Assembly: GCA_937959275.1 (NCBI GenBank)
Contig: CALGLU010000041.1
Span: 62,001 to 126,000, forward strand
Length of the DNA: 64,000 nucleotides
Source of the DNA: an uncultured Saprospiraceae bacterium
GTDB lineage: Bacteria > Bacteroidota > Bacteroidia > Chitinophagales > Saprospiraceae
Reading direction: 5' to 3'
The notes beneath the pieces are model-generated. The model was given only the letters and a program-made list of their open reading frames with translations, had not been told where the DNA came from and made no database searches. How positions within the stretch are numbered: position 1 is the stretch's first letter; each line of letters starts with the position of its first letter. Made by a program: the position numbers and the translations under genes. Positions 26,943-35,320 of this stretch are shown here, piece after piece.

Positions 26943-27101
26943 AAAACTGATTTAGAAGTTAGAGTTTCAAATATTATACCATAAATAAAACGATATCACT
27001 CTACATGTGACGATATATCGGATTAATATTTATTAATCTAATGCTAAAGAAATTGTTATGCGGCTCATATATTTTACATCTATAAAGGATTCTTTTAAAA
27101 A

Positions 27102-28268
27102 CTAAATTTTTAAGAAAAGAGAGATAATGACTGCGCCTAACATGACAATTGCTAGAAAGAAAAAACTGGTTTGCAATGAATAGGCTTCAGAAATAAAACC
27201 AATTATTGGTGGACCTGCTAAAAATCCTGTATAACCAAAGGTTGATACAGAGGCGATTCCTAAACTAGGTGGTACTCCAGGGAGTAAGCCAGCTTCTCGA
27301 AATAGTATGGGGATTAATATTGAACAACCCAAACCCGTTAAAGCCATCGCAGCTGTAGATAGAATGATGGAATGGCCTAAAGAGAATAGATAAACACCGA
27401 TGGATACAATTAAACAGCCGACTGCCACAATATGCTGTGCCTTAAATCTTGCAAATAATCTATCACCATAAAATCGTGCTATCGCCATCGTAAATGAAAA
27501 GGCAGCGAATCCAAAACCCATCATAGAAACAGGACTTGACAGAACTTCTGTGTAAAAGAGTGAATTCCAATCCATGATACCGCCTTCTACTAAAAAGACA
27601 ATAAAGGCAATTATGATTAGAAGAAAGACGGTTATTCCAGGCCACTGCCATTTAAATCGAGGTTCCTTTGTATACTGTATGTTATGAATTTGTCTAACAG
27701 TTACAAGTAATATGACGAGTGCTAGTAGTGCGCAGAATAAAAAATGAGTTGTATACGGAATGCCTCTTCCTGCTATTAATCCCGCAATTAAGGAAGCTCC
27801 CATCGCTGTTAAGCTCCAGAACCCATGTGTCATAGACATGATAATTGTTGATGTCTCTTTTTCTATTGACGAGGCTAGGGTATTCATGCTTATATCCATA
27901 GATCCATTGGCAATACCTAAAACAAAGAGTGCGACAACTAGCTCTTGAAATGATGAAGGGAACGAAATCAAAGCAATTGAAAATGCGAAACAGCAAGCAC
28001 CTAAAAATGACACTTTACCGGGACCAAAACGATTTAATAAATAAGCTACAATCGGAGTGCTTACAACAACTCCTAAAGGAGAGGCCAACAGGGCCCATCC
28101 TAAATCTGCATCACTCAATGACAAGGCAATCTTAACATCTGGTATGCGGACTGCCCAATTGCTAAAGAGGATAGCGTTAATAGCGAAAAGGATACCAAGT
28201 GATCGTGTCAGCGGATTTTGTAAATATGCTTTTATCGAGAGCTGATTTGAAGTGATGTTGATGTCCAA
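27102..28268 (-). CDS. MFS transporter, YbjJ-like
   Basis: The product has 388 residues and about 12 membrane segments. The N-terminus reads FAINAILFSNWAVRIPDVK, then LSLSDADLGWALLASPLG, then IANGSMDISMNTLASSIE and MTHGFWSLTAMGASL. These are hallmarks of the YbjJ/fucose-permease-like MFS branch. The substrate is unknown. It is divergent from the large histidine kinase gene, with 151 bp between the start codons. Confidence 0.82.
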   Translation of the reverse strand: MDINITSNQLSIKAYLQNPLTRSLGILFAINAILFSNWAVRIPDVKIALSLSDADLGWALLASPLGVVVSTPIVAYLLNRFGPGKVSFLGACCFAFSIALISFPSSFQELVVALFVLGIANGSMDISMNTLASSIEKETSTIIMSMTHGFWSLTAMGASLIAGLIAGRGIPYTTHFLFCALLALVILLVTVRQIHNIQYTKEPRFKWQWPGITVFLLIIIAFIVFLVEGGIMDWNSLFYTEVLSSPVSMMGFGFAAFSFTMAIARFYGDRLFARFKAQHIVAVGCLIVSIGVYLFSLGHSIILSTAAMALTGLGCSILIPILFREAGLLPGVPPSLGIASVSTFGYTGFLAGPPIIGFISEAYSLQTSFFFLAIVMLGAVIISLFLKI

Positions 28269-28419
28269 CCTGTTATATATTATTAGTTATCATAATGTTG
28301 TGTAAATGTAGGTATAATGAAGTGTATTTGCAGTGTTTTTGTAGTAAGTATGTTTAGGCTTAGTTGACTGGGATTTGCGTATTTTGTAGATGCATAACGT
28401 ATTAAAATATCCGTAGTTA

Positions 28420-31400
28420 ATGAAAGGATCATTAGAAGTAATTCTGAATCATATAAAATCTTTAGTCGGCAGTATATTGCATTTTTTATCTGCACAAATG
28501 GATCGATTGAAGAGAGTCAAACCTCAACAAGGAGATAGCGGTATAGATGGAGAAGTCAGTACAACTGAAAGCGCGGCGAAAGAAGGACTCTTTGGTAAAA
28601 TGAAGGCACTTTCTAGTAGTATTAATATTGCAGAGAAAAAGGAGGCACTTCAACAAAAGACAGCAAGTCTTCGAGATAAAGCGAAAACTCAATTTGAAGA
28701 AAGGCAGAATCTAGTTGATAAAATTAAATCAACTTCTCAAGGCATAGTTGATAAAACTGGATCAGCGATTGATCAAATTAAACTGTCTGAGGATGAAAGC
28801 AATACCGAAGGAAAAATATCAGTAGAGACATCCAAGGATAAATTATTAGAGACTAAAAATGCACTTCAATCAAAGCTTAAAAATCTTAAATCGGATGACG
28901 CAAGTGACATAGCAAAAGAAGCAATCGCGCAATCAAAGGATAAATTATCTAAATCAACGTCTGCGTTAAAAGAAAAATTAAGTAAACTCAAAAAGGAAGA
29001 TTATTTAAATCAAGACACATTAGCAAAGTCTAAAGAAAAGTTGTCGGGAGCAGCTTCTTCTCTCAAGGATAAAATAAAATCCCTAAGCGATTCTGATTCT
29101 GGCATGATTGAAAAATTAAAAGCTCTTCCTGCTTTCGCGTTAGGGTTATTGCAACAAGCAGCTTCTCGGACAAAGCAAGCCATTGTGCATATAAAAAATG
29201 CAGATGTTAGTGAAATTGGAAAAGCGACCAATCCTATATTTACTAAATGGAGTCAATTTTCTTTAAAGGTAGCCAGTCTGCCTTGGATTACTTCGCTGAT
29301 TGATAAGTGGATGTCACTTAAGTTATGGGGTAAAGAAAAATTATTTTATAGGTATACGATGCCAACCTTAGTAGGTGTCTGTGGTGTGTTTTTGATCATT
29401 GCTTCTACTATGTATTTTTTATCACGAACTAACATCGTTGGCTTAAGAAATAGCACTGTCGAAGAATTAGCTGAAAGTCGTATACAGGAAAAAATACAAA
29501 ATTATACAGCTCATGTCAACGAACGATCAGATGAAATTCAGCAAATCTTAAGAGATAATGTGAATAAGACAAAGCTAATTGCTGACTCCCCAACATTTAA
29601 GGAATTGAATGTACAAGGGATGGAAGAATTTAGCAGGACACTGTTGCAGCAGGATACGAATTTGTTAAATGTTGTTGTCTTAACCCACGAAGAAGTAAAA
29701 GCTAATATCAGAACAAGGCGGATCGGCGAGGAAACAGATTTTATTTTTAGTTGCTGTGAACTCAATGAAGATAGGGCTATCAATTATGAAGAAATTGAAG
29801 AAGTCGAGTGGCTTTCTAGTTTAGATACCACACGTCAAATCATTACTGATGTCTATAAAAATCCTGTCAATGGCGAGCAGTTCTTTTATCATGGGAATAA
29901 TATAGTTGACTTGAAGGGAGGCCAAAACGGCGCTGTTCTTTTAAGATATAATTTGAATTTTGCAGTAAGAAATTTGCAAAAATCTAATATTACTGGTGTT
30001 AATTTCTTAGTCACAAATGATTCATTGGTCATCGCTTCCTCACAGGATACTATATATCCTTCTATTGAAACGCTATCAATGACAGAAGCGGCAGCAGCTG
30101 GTCCTGTAGATTATTTTTCAAAAATAGTAGAAATCATAAAGAAATCTAAAACTCATGAGCAGGCAGTTCGTCGTATCACAGATGCTTCATTTATAGGTGA
30201 TCCCATAAAGTTTAATCGAAAGTTTGGAAGTATTATGCCAAATGCAATTGCAGCAGAACCAACGCTAGACACACTAGGTAAGGGAACTTGGTTGACCTCT
30301 GATCAAGCGGAAGCTCTCTTAGATTTATCTTTTGGAAAACTGCTGAAGTTGAACAGTGAAGGTGTCGATGATAGCGGACTAAGTCCTGATGAAATGGTAT
30401 TTATTACAGGAAGAGAATTGGCATATGCGTATATGGATTCCATTAAGATTGCAGAGAATGGATATATTTTGGATGAGAATTATTTGTTGACATTTTCTAC
30501 AAATGAATTTGGATGGACCTTAGTCAACCAATCAACCTCGGATGAGTTTTATCATGATATTGTACAGGCTAAGCAGCAAATGCATGGCAATTTCAATAGT
30601 TTGCTGAATCATTCATTTTGGTCGTATATTTTGTCGTCGTTAGTATTGATCACGTTGTTTTCTCTTCTTATCACTGGTTTTATGAGGAATTTCACAAAAC
30701 CGATAAAAGATTTATTTGAAGAAGTCCAACAAGGCAGTTCAAACACAGACAACTCTGAGTTGCAGTTGTCTTCTGGTAATGAAATGGAGATGTTGGGTCA
30801 AAAATTTCAGTCGATGAATCAAGAAATTACCTCTTATGTTAATCAATTGGAACAATCCAATACGGAGTTGGAGCAATATGCACATGTTGTGTCTCATGAT
30901 CTAAGAGCTCCACTCAGAACCATCAGCTCCTTTACACAATTGTTGGAACAGAAACTGGATGATGAGAAAACAGATGATAAGACCAAGTCTTATATGAGCT
31001 ACATTCAAAAAGGTGCAATGCAAATGGAGGAAATGATTAAAGGGATGTTGACATATGCCACGCTTAAACGAAAATTAGCCACTGATGATTTTTCAGAAAT
31101 AGACCTCAATGTTGAATTGCAGCAAGCATTAGATAATTTAAAAACTAAGATCGATAAAGTATCACCTGAGATAAAGGTAAATCATTTGCCTATTGTCCGA
31201 TTCAAAGGCAATAATGTAGTTTCTGTCTTTCAGAATCTCATTGATAATTCAATAAAGTATAAGCAGCCGGATAAGGAATTGACCATTGATATAAAAGCCG
31301 AGCATATAGGTGAGAACTATATCGTTTCTATTGAAGATAATGGACTTGGTATAGAAAAGGAAGACAGGAATAGAGTCTTCGATATGTTTTATAGAACTGG

Positions 31401-31683
31401 TAGCCAAGATGAAAGTATAGGGATTGGCTTAGCTTCTTGTAAGACTATCATTGAAAATGGTGGTGGTAAAATTTGGTTGGACAATAACATAGATCAAAAA
31501 AGCGGTACTACTTTTTTTATTTCTTTTCCTAACGGAGTTAAACAGCATATAACGGAGGATACTCGACAAGAAGATTTGGGCGATTTAAATGGTAGTCCTG
31601 AAAACGTTAGTGCAGAAAAGACTTCTGTTGACAATCGTGTTGATACTCAGACAGATGTTAATTTGCCAAAGGTCGGAGGCTAA
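28420..31683 (+). CDS. Large membrane histidine kinase with helical N-terminal extension
   Basis: The product has 1087 residues. About 310 residues of Lys/Ser/Ala-rich amphipathic helix come first (repeated LKEKLSKLK, SLKDKIKSL, LRDKAK blocks). TM1 follows (near 315-337), a periplasmic sensor of nearly 400 residues, TM2 (near 733-757), a HAMP-like linker (FTKPIKDLFEEV), a coiled coil, HisKA with VVSHDLRAPLRT (phospho-acceptor His826), and HATPase with QNLIDNSIKYK, EDNGLGIE and IGIGLASCKTI. The kinase core looks active. It resembles phytochrome-type or light/stress kinases in its HisKA motif. There is no response regulator next to it. The ligand and the role of the long helix are unknown. Confidence 0.85.
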   Translation: MKGSLEVILNHIKSLVGSILHFLSAQMDRLKRVKPQQGDSGIDGEVSTTESAAKEGLFGKMKALSSSINIAEKKEALQQKTASLRDKAKTQFEERQNLVDKIKSTSQGIVDKTGSAIDQIKLSEDESNTEGKISVETSKDKLLETKNALQSKLKNLKSDDASDIAKEAIAQSKDKLSKSTSALKEKLSKLKKEDYLNQDTLAKSKEKLSGAASSLKDKIKSLSDSDSGMIEKLKALPAFALGLLQQAASRTKQAIVHIKNADVSEIGKATNPIFTKWSQFSLKVASLPWITSLIDKWMSLKLWGKEKLFYRYTMPTLVGVCGVFLIIASTMYFLSRTNIVGLRNSTVEELAESRIQEKIQNYTAHVNERSDEIQQILRDNVNKTKLIADSPTFKELNVQGMEEFSRTLLQQDTNLLNVVVLTHEEVKANIRTRRIGEETDFIFSCCELNEDRAINYEEIEEVEWLSSLDTTRQIITDVYKNPVNGEQFFYHGNNIVDLKGGQNGAVLLRYNLNFAVRNLQKSNITGVNFLVTNDSLVIASSQDTIYPSIETLSMTEAAAAGPVDYFSKIVEIIKKSKTHEQAVRRITDASFIGDPIKFNRKFGSIMPNAIAAEPTLDTLGKGTWLTSDQAEALLDLSFGKLLKLNSEGVDDSGLSPDEMVFITGRELAYAYMDSIKIAENGYILDENYLLTFSTNEFGWTLVNQSTSDEFYHDIVQAKQQMHGNFNSLLNHSFWSYILSSLVLITLFSLLITGFMRNFTKPIKDLFEEVQQGSSNTDNSELQLSSGNEMEMLGQKFQSMNQEITSYVNQLEQSNTELEQYAHVVSHDLRAPLRTISSFTQLLEQKLDDEKTDDKTKSYMSYIQKGAMQMEEMIKGMLTYATLKRKLATDDFSEIDLNVELQQALDNLKTKIDKVSPEIKVNHLPIVRFKGNNVVSVFQNLIDNSIKYKQPDKELTIDIKAEHIGENYIVSIEDNGLGIEKEDRNRVFDMFYRTGSQDESIGIGLASCKTIIENGGGKIWLDNNIDQKSGTTFFISFPNGVKQHITEDTRQEDLGDLNGSPENVSAEKTSVDNRVDTQTDVNLPKVGG

Positions 31684-31703
31684 ACAAGTTTGTTTGAAGT
31701 ACA

Positions 31704-31878
31704 TATACCCAACGCACTTGAATTTGCCTATTTACTGCTGCGCTATTTTTACAATCTCTCGTTACAAAGCCTCGTAATAGCAGCTTTGAGGAAGCCTGCG
31801 ACTATTTCTACGTTATGTGCCTCGATCCAAAAAATATCCTTACATTAAAACAGGTCAAACCCAAATCACTTGGGTATA
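31704..31878. repeat. Imperfect palindrome, 175 bp
   Basis: The ends share a 9-bp inverted repeat (TATACCCAA at 31704-31712 and its complement at 31870-31878). Pairing continues discontinuously to an apex near 31791, where CGTAATAGCAGCTT faces AAGCCTGCGACTAT. It fills most of the gap between the kinase and the GH20-type gene. The inner part (CTCTCGTTACAAAGCC) resembles the arm of element A (CTCTGCGTTACAGAACC), which hints at a common family. Confidence 0.55.
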
Positions 31879-31968
31879 GAATCTTAAATCTGATTAGCTT
31901 TCGATGTGCCAGACTTTGTATTTAAAAATCAATTTCTTGTCGTACCTTCAAGAAAAAGCTATGACGAG

Positions 31969-33069
31969 ATGAAAATGTATTTATGCGTACTGGTTCTGTT
32001 GTTCACAATGTCTAATGTTGCAATAGCTCAGTCTGCATTGGATAGTTTGCTCCCTGTAAGAGGCTTATGTATCAAATCGCCAAATACACTTGAGTTAGAT
32101 CGATTCACAAAATTTATCGATGAAGAATTAAGTCACCTTAAAGTAAATGTCCTGATCCTTCGGGTGGATTATAATTACCAATACAAACGAAGACCAGAAT
32201 TGGCAAATGAAAAAGGCTTGTCAGAAATTCAGGTTAAGCAACTCGTAGCAGTTTGTAAACAGCACGGGATTCAACTCATCCCACAGGTTAATTTACTTGG
32301 ACATCAATCATGGCATGGTAAGTTAGAAAATCTCTTAACAGTCTATCCTCAATTTGATGAAACGCCTTGGGTAAAATTACCACAGGGTGAATATAAGTGG
32401 CCTAACGATGATGGACTCTATTGCAAGAGTTATTGTCCTTTACATCCAGATGTTCACGACGTGGTGTTTGACCTTGTCGATGAGATTGTTGAGGTATTCG
32501 AAGCGAAAGCTTTTCATGCAGGTATGGACGAGGTATTTTATATTGGAGAAGATAATTGTCCTCGTTGTAGTGGGCTTGACAAAGCGGAATTATTCGCAGG
32601 AGAAGTGACGAAAATTAGAAATCACCTAGCGAGTAGTGGGAAGGAATTATGGATTTGGGGTGATCGCCTTATCGATGGTAAAACGACAGGCATTGGGATG
32701 TGGGAAGCAAGTATGAACAACACACATCGCGCTATAGATTTGATCCCTAAAGATGTCGTGATCAATGACTGGCACTATGAACGAGCTGATCCCACTGCTG
32801 CGATTTTTGCAGCTAAAGGATTTAAAGTTGCCACATGTCCTTGGCGCACAAGATCTATAGCTGTAAAGCAATTGCATCAAACACTAGCTTTCAGAGAAGC
32901 TGCTACGCCTCAATTAAAAGATAGATACTTAGGCATGCTACAAACTGTCTGGACAAGCCCGACTCATTTTCTTGATTTGTATTATGGTATCAAAGAGAAT
33001 ACGGATCCGAAAGGAGACCAGGCTGGTTGTTTTAAAGACTTGTTTTCAGAGATTGTAAAATTGGATTAA
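31969..33069 (+). CDS. GH20-type glycosidase (beta-N-acetylhexosaminidase-like), secreted
   Basis: The product has 366 residues from ATG 31969, giving a clean signal peptide (MKMYLCVLVLLFTMSNVAIA, then QS). A GTG at 31906 would hide the signal behind 21 extra residues. The TIM barrel shows GLCIKSPNTLELDRF, PQVNLLGHQSW, and the GH20 catalytic pair in FHAGMDEVFYIGE (Asp and Glu near 186-187). The N-terminal domain usual in large GH20 enzymes is missing, so it is a compact form. A pair of cysteines in CPRCSG follows. The substrate could be chitin, peptidoglycan or glycan fragments. Confidence 0.72.
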   Translation: MKMYLCVLVLLFTMSNVAIAQSALDSLLPVRGLCIKSPNTLELDRFTKFIDEELSHLKVNVLILRVDYNYQYKRRPELANEKGLSEIQVKQLVAVCKQHGIQLIPQVNLLGHQSWHGKLENLLTVYPQFDETPWVKLPQGEYKWPNDDGLYCKSYCPLHPDVHDVVFDLVDEIVEVFEAKAFHAGMDEVFYIGEDNCPRCSGLDKAELFAGEVTKIRNHLASSGKELWIWGDRLIDGKTTGIGMWEASMNNTHRAIDLIPKDVVINDWHYERADPTAAIFAAKGFKVATCPWRTRSIAVKQLHQTLAFREAATPQLKDRYLGMLQTVWTSPTHFLDLYYGIKENTDPKGDQAGCFKDLFSEIVKLD

Positions 33070-33119
33070 CAGTAACCAAGTTATTATTTTGGTTTTAATT
33101 CCAATTTTGATTTTAATTC

Positions 33120-35021
33120 CTAGGACATGTATTCCCAAGCAGATTGATAATTACCTGTCGCTTCTACATGCTCAGCTAAGTCATTGAATAAGGTATGATT
33201 GGCTAAAGTCGTCATGTCGCCAATAATAATTAATTTTTTCCGCGCTCTAGTCATCGCTACATTTAGTCTGCGCTCGTCTGCTACAAAACCAATCTCTCCT
33301 TTATCATTGGATCGAACCAAGCTAATAATAATGAAGTCTTTTTCTTGACCTTGAAACCCATCGACTGTATTTACTTCAATATCTAATTCTCTAAAGACTT
33401 CTTCCGCTTCTTTCTTTTCTCGAATGAGCTTGACTTGTGCAGCATAAGGACTTATGATTCCAATTGAAATGCTTGGATTTAATAAAGTTTTATGGCGAAT
33501 AAACCATTCATTTATAATAAAGAGCTCACCCTCATTAAAGGTGCTTAAGGTATCTGGATTTTTCTTTTCTTCAAAACCACAGCCACTCGTATCAATAAAT
33601 GTCAATGGGTGTTCATCAATCGACCAGTTCGCAATATCCGGTCCTGATTTTAATTTATTATCATAGAAATTTTTATTCGAGAATGCTAATATCTTATCAT
33701 TCATTCTGTACTGAGTCGTCAATAGATAGCTGTGATGAATCACACTTGTCATCCGATCTAACAATGTAATATCCAGACCTAGGTCTTTAGCTTGTTTTGA
33801 TTTGACAGTTGGTGGTAGTTGTAAATGATCACCAGCAAAAATGACTTTTTTAGCTTTTAGTATCGCATTCCAACATTCAGCTTCTAAGGATTGTGATGCC
33901 TCATCTATGATGACAGTATCAAATTGTAATCCCTTAATATGAGAACTGCTTAATCCTATCAACGTTGTACAAACTGCCTGCGCACCTGTGATGATAGAAT
34001 CCAATAATTTATCTTCTAGATCTCTAGCCCACTTCCTTAACTCTCTAGATTCTTGGTACATCGCATTCCGATTGGAGCGCTCTTTATAGCCAAACTTCCT
34101 TTTAAAGCCACCAGCTTGTTTTCGCGCCTCATTCGCTTCTATCTTCACCTTTTTAATATGCTTCCAATCTTCGTGATTAGCGGTCTTATCAGCTAGCGTT
34201 AAGTGCGCAATAGAGTCTCCGATGCGCGTGACATTACCTATACGTAAGGTGTTAACACCAGCTTTGTCTAGTTGTCTAGCTAAGAGGTCTACAGCGTTGT
34301 TGCTTGGTGCGCAGACAAGAACCCGTTTTTCAGTTTTTAGCAACTGATGAATTAATGCTACTAAGGTAGTTGTCTTGCCAGTACCTGGAGGTCCATGAAT
34401 GATGGCGATGTGTTCTGACTGCCGACATCCTAAAATAGCAGCGTTCTGAGAGTCATTCAATGAAGAATTATGTATTTCTTGGATAGCATCCTGTTTTAAG
34501 TAGGGCGCGAATGAATCCTTTTTTCGAATACCTTCTCTCAACACTTTAATATGTTCTTCTTTACTGTTTTTGGCTTCAACGATAGCTGATTTCATAATCC
34601 GATAGGGTCTCTCATCATAGACCATTTCTACACCTGATTTAAATCTATCTTCGATATCATCAATATGCTGGACACTCCCTCCAAAAAGAATACCCATTTT
34701 ATATTTTCGAACGAAAGAAATGACACCAGAGAAACTTAGCTTTTCACCATTGGATTTGATTGTAAAAAATTCGCAACCAACACCAGATTTAAATTTATGG
34801 GTGCCAAGATTATTACCAGTACGCTCGACGATGATTTCTATATATTCTCCAATCGTATAATATTTTTTAACAACTTGTACTGGATACCACAAAATACCAG
34901 CCTCCACTTTTTCTTTTAAATTTTTCTTGGCTTGCAGATTTCTGAAGTAGGCTTCCTCTGCAGCTCGCTCGGCTTCGATGGCATCTATGATTTGTTCGTA
35001 TCTATCGTCTTGATCACTCAT
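33120..35021 (-). CDS. SF1 helicase, DNA2/NAM7 (IGHMBP2-like) type
   Basis: The product has 633 residues. An N-terminal beta-barrel region (WYPVQVVKKYYTIGEYIEII) is followed by two RecA folds. Walker A is GPPGTGKTTTLVAL (near 208), Walker B is VIIDEASQSLE, motif III is FAGDHLQLPPTV, motif V/Va is VNTVDGFQGQEKDFII, and motif VI is VAMTRARKKLIII. It matches the Upf1-like family of RNA/DNA helicases, common as a housekeeping gene in Bacteroidota. It is convergent with the GH20-type gene 50 bp away. Confidence 0.9.
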   Translation of the reverse strand: MSDQDDRYEQIIDAIEAERAAEEAYFRNLQAKKNLKEKVEAGILWYPVQVVKKYYTIGEYIEIIVERTGNNLGTHKFKSGVGCEFFTIKSNGEKLSFSGVISFVRKYKMGILFGGSVQHIDDIEDRFKSGVEMVYDERPYRIMKSAIVEAKNSKEEHIKVLREGIRKKDSFAPYLKQDAIQEIHNSSLNDSQNAAILGCRQSEHIAIIHGPPGTGKTTTLVALIHQLLKTEKRVLVCAPSNNAVDLLARQLDKAGVNTLRIGNVTRIGDSIAHLTLADKTANHEDWKHIKKVKIEANEARKQAGGFKRKFGYKERSNRNAMYQESRELRKWARDLEDKLLDSIITGAQAVCTTLIGLSSSHIKGLQFDTVIIDEASQSLEAECWNAILKAKKVIFAGDHLQLPPTVKSKQAKDLGLDITLLDRMTSVIHHSYLLTTQYRMNDKILAFSNKNFYDNKLKSGPDIANWSIDEHPLTFIDTSGCGFEEKKNPDTLSTFNEGELFIINEWFIRHKTLLNPSISIGIISPYAAQVKLIREKKEAEEVFRELDIEVNTVDGFQGQEKDFIIISLVRSNDKGEIGFVADERRLNVAMTRARKKLIIIGDMTTLANHTLFNDLAEHVEATGNYQSAWEYMS

Positions 35022-35320
35022 AAGGTGAGTAAAAGTAAGATTTAAATGTTTTTCGTAAGCATTAACTGGGTGAATTGAGATAATGAGCTGAGGTCTTGCT
35101 TGTAGCTTAACTGCCTGAACAGGTTTTATTTAATGATTACGATAGACATGATTTTAGTTTAAGTTGATGACACTATCTGAGTCCAGTCGCCTAACTTCTT
35201 CAAGTAAACAATTAGTATGGTATAAATCGATTTAGAGGTGATAAAAATTATTTCAGTGCCAAGAATTGTCGATCTTTAAAGATTAGCTATCAATTTTTTT
35301 AATTCTTACTAACGATAAAA
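35022..35320. other. Gap between divergent helicase and hydroxylase genes
   Basis: These 299 bases should hold both promoters. I see no confident TAnnTTTG element, hairpin or small ORF. Confidence 0.4.
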
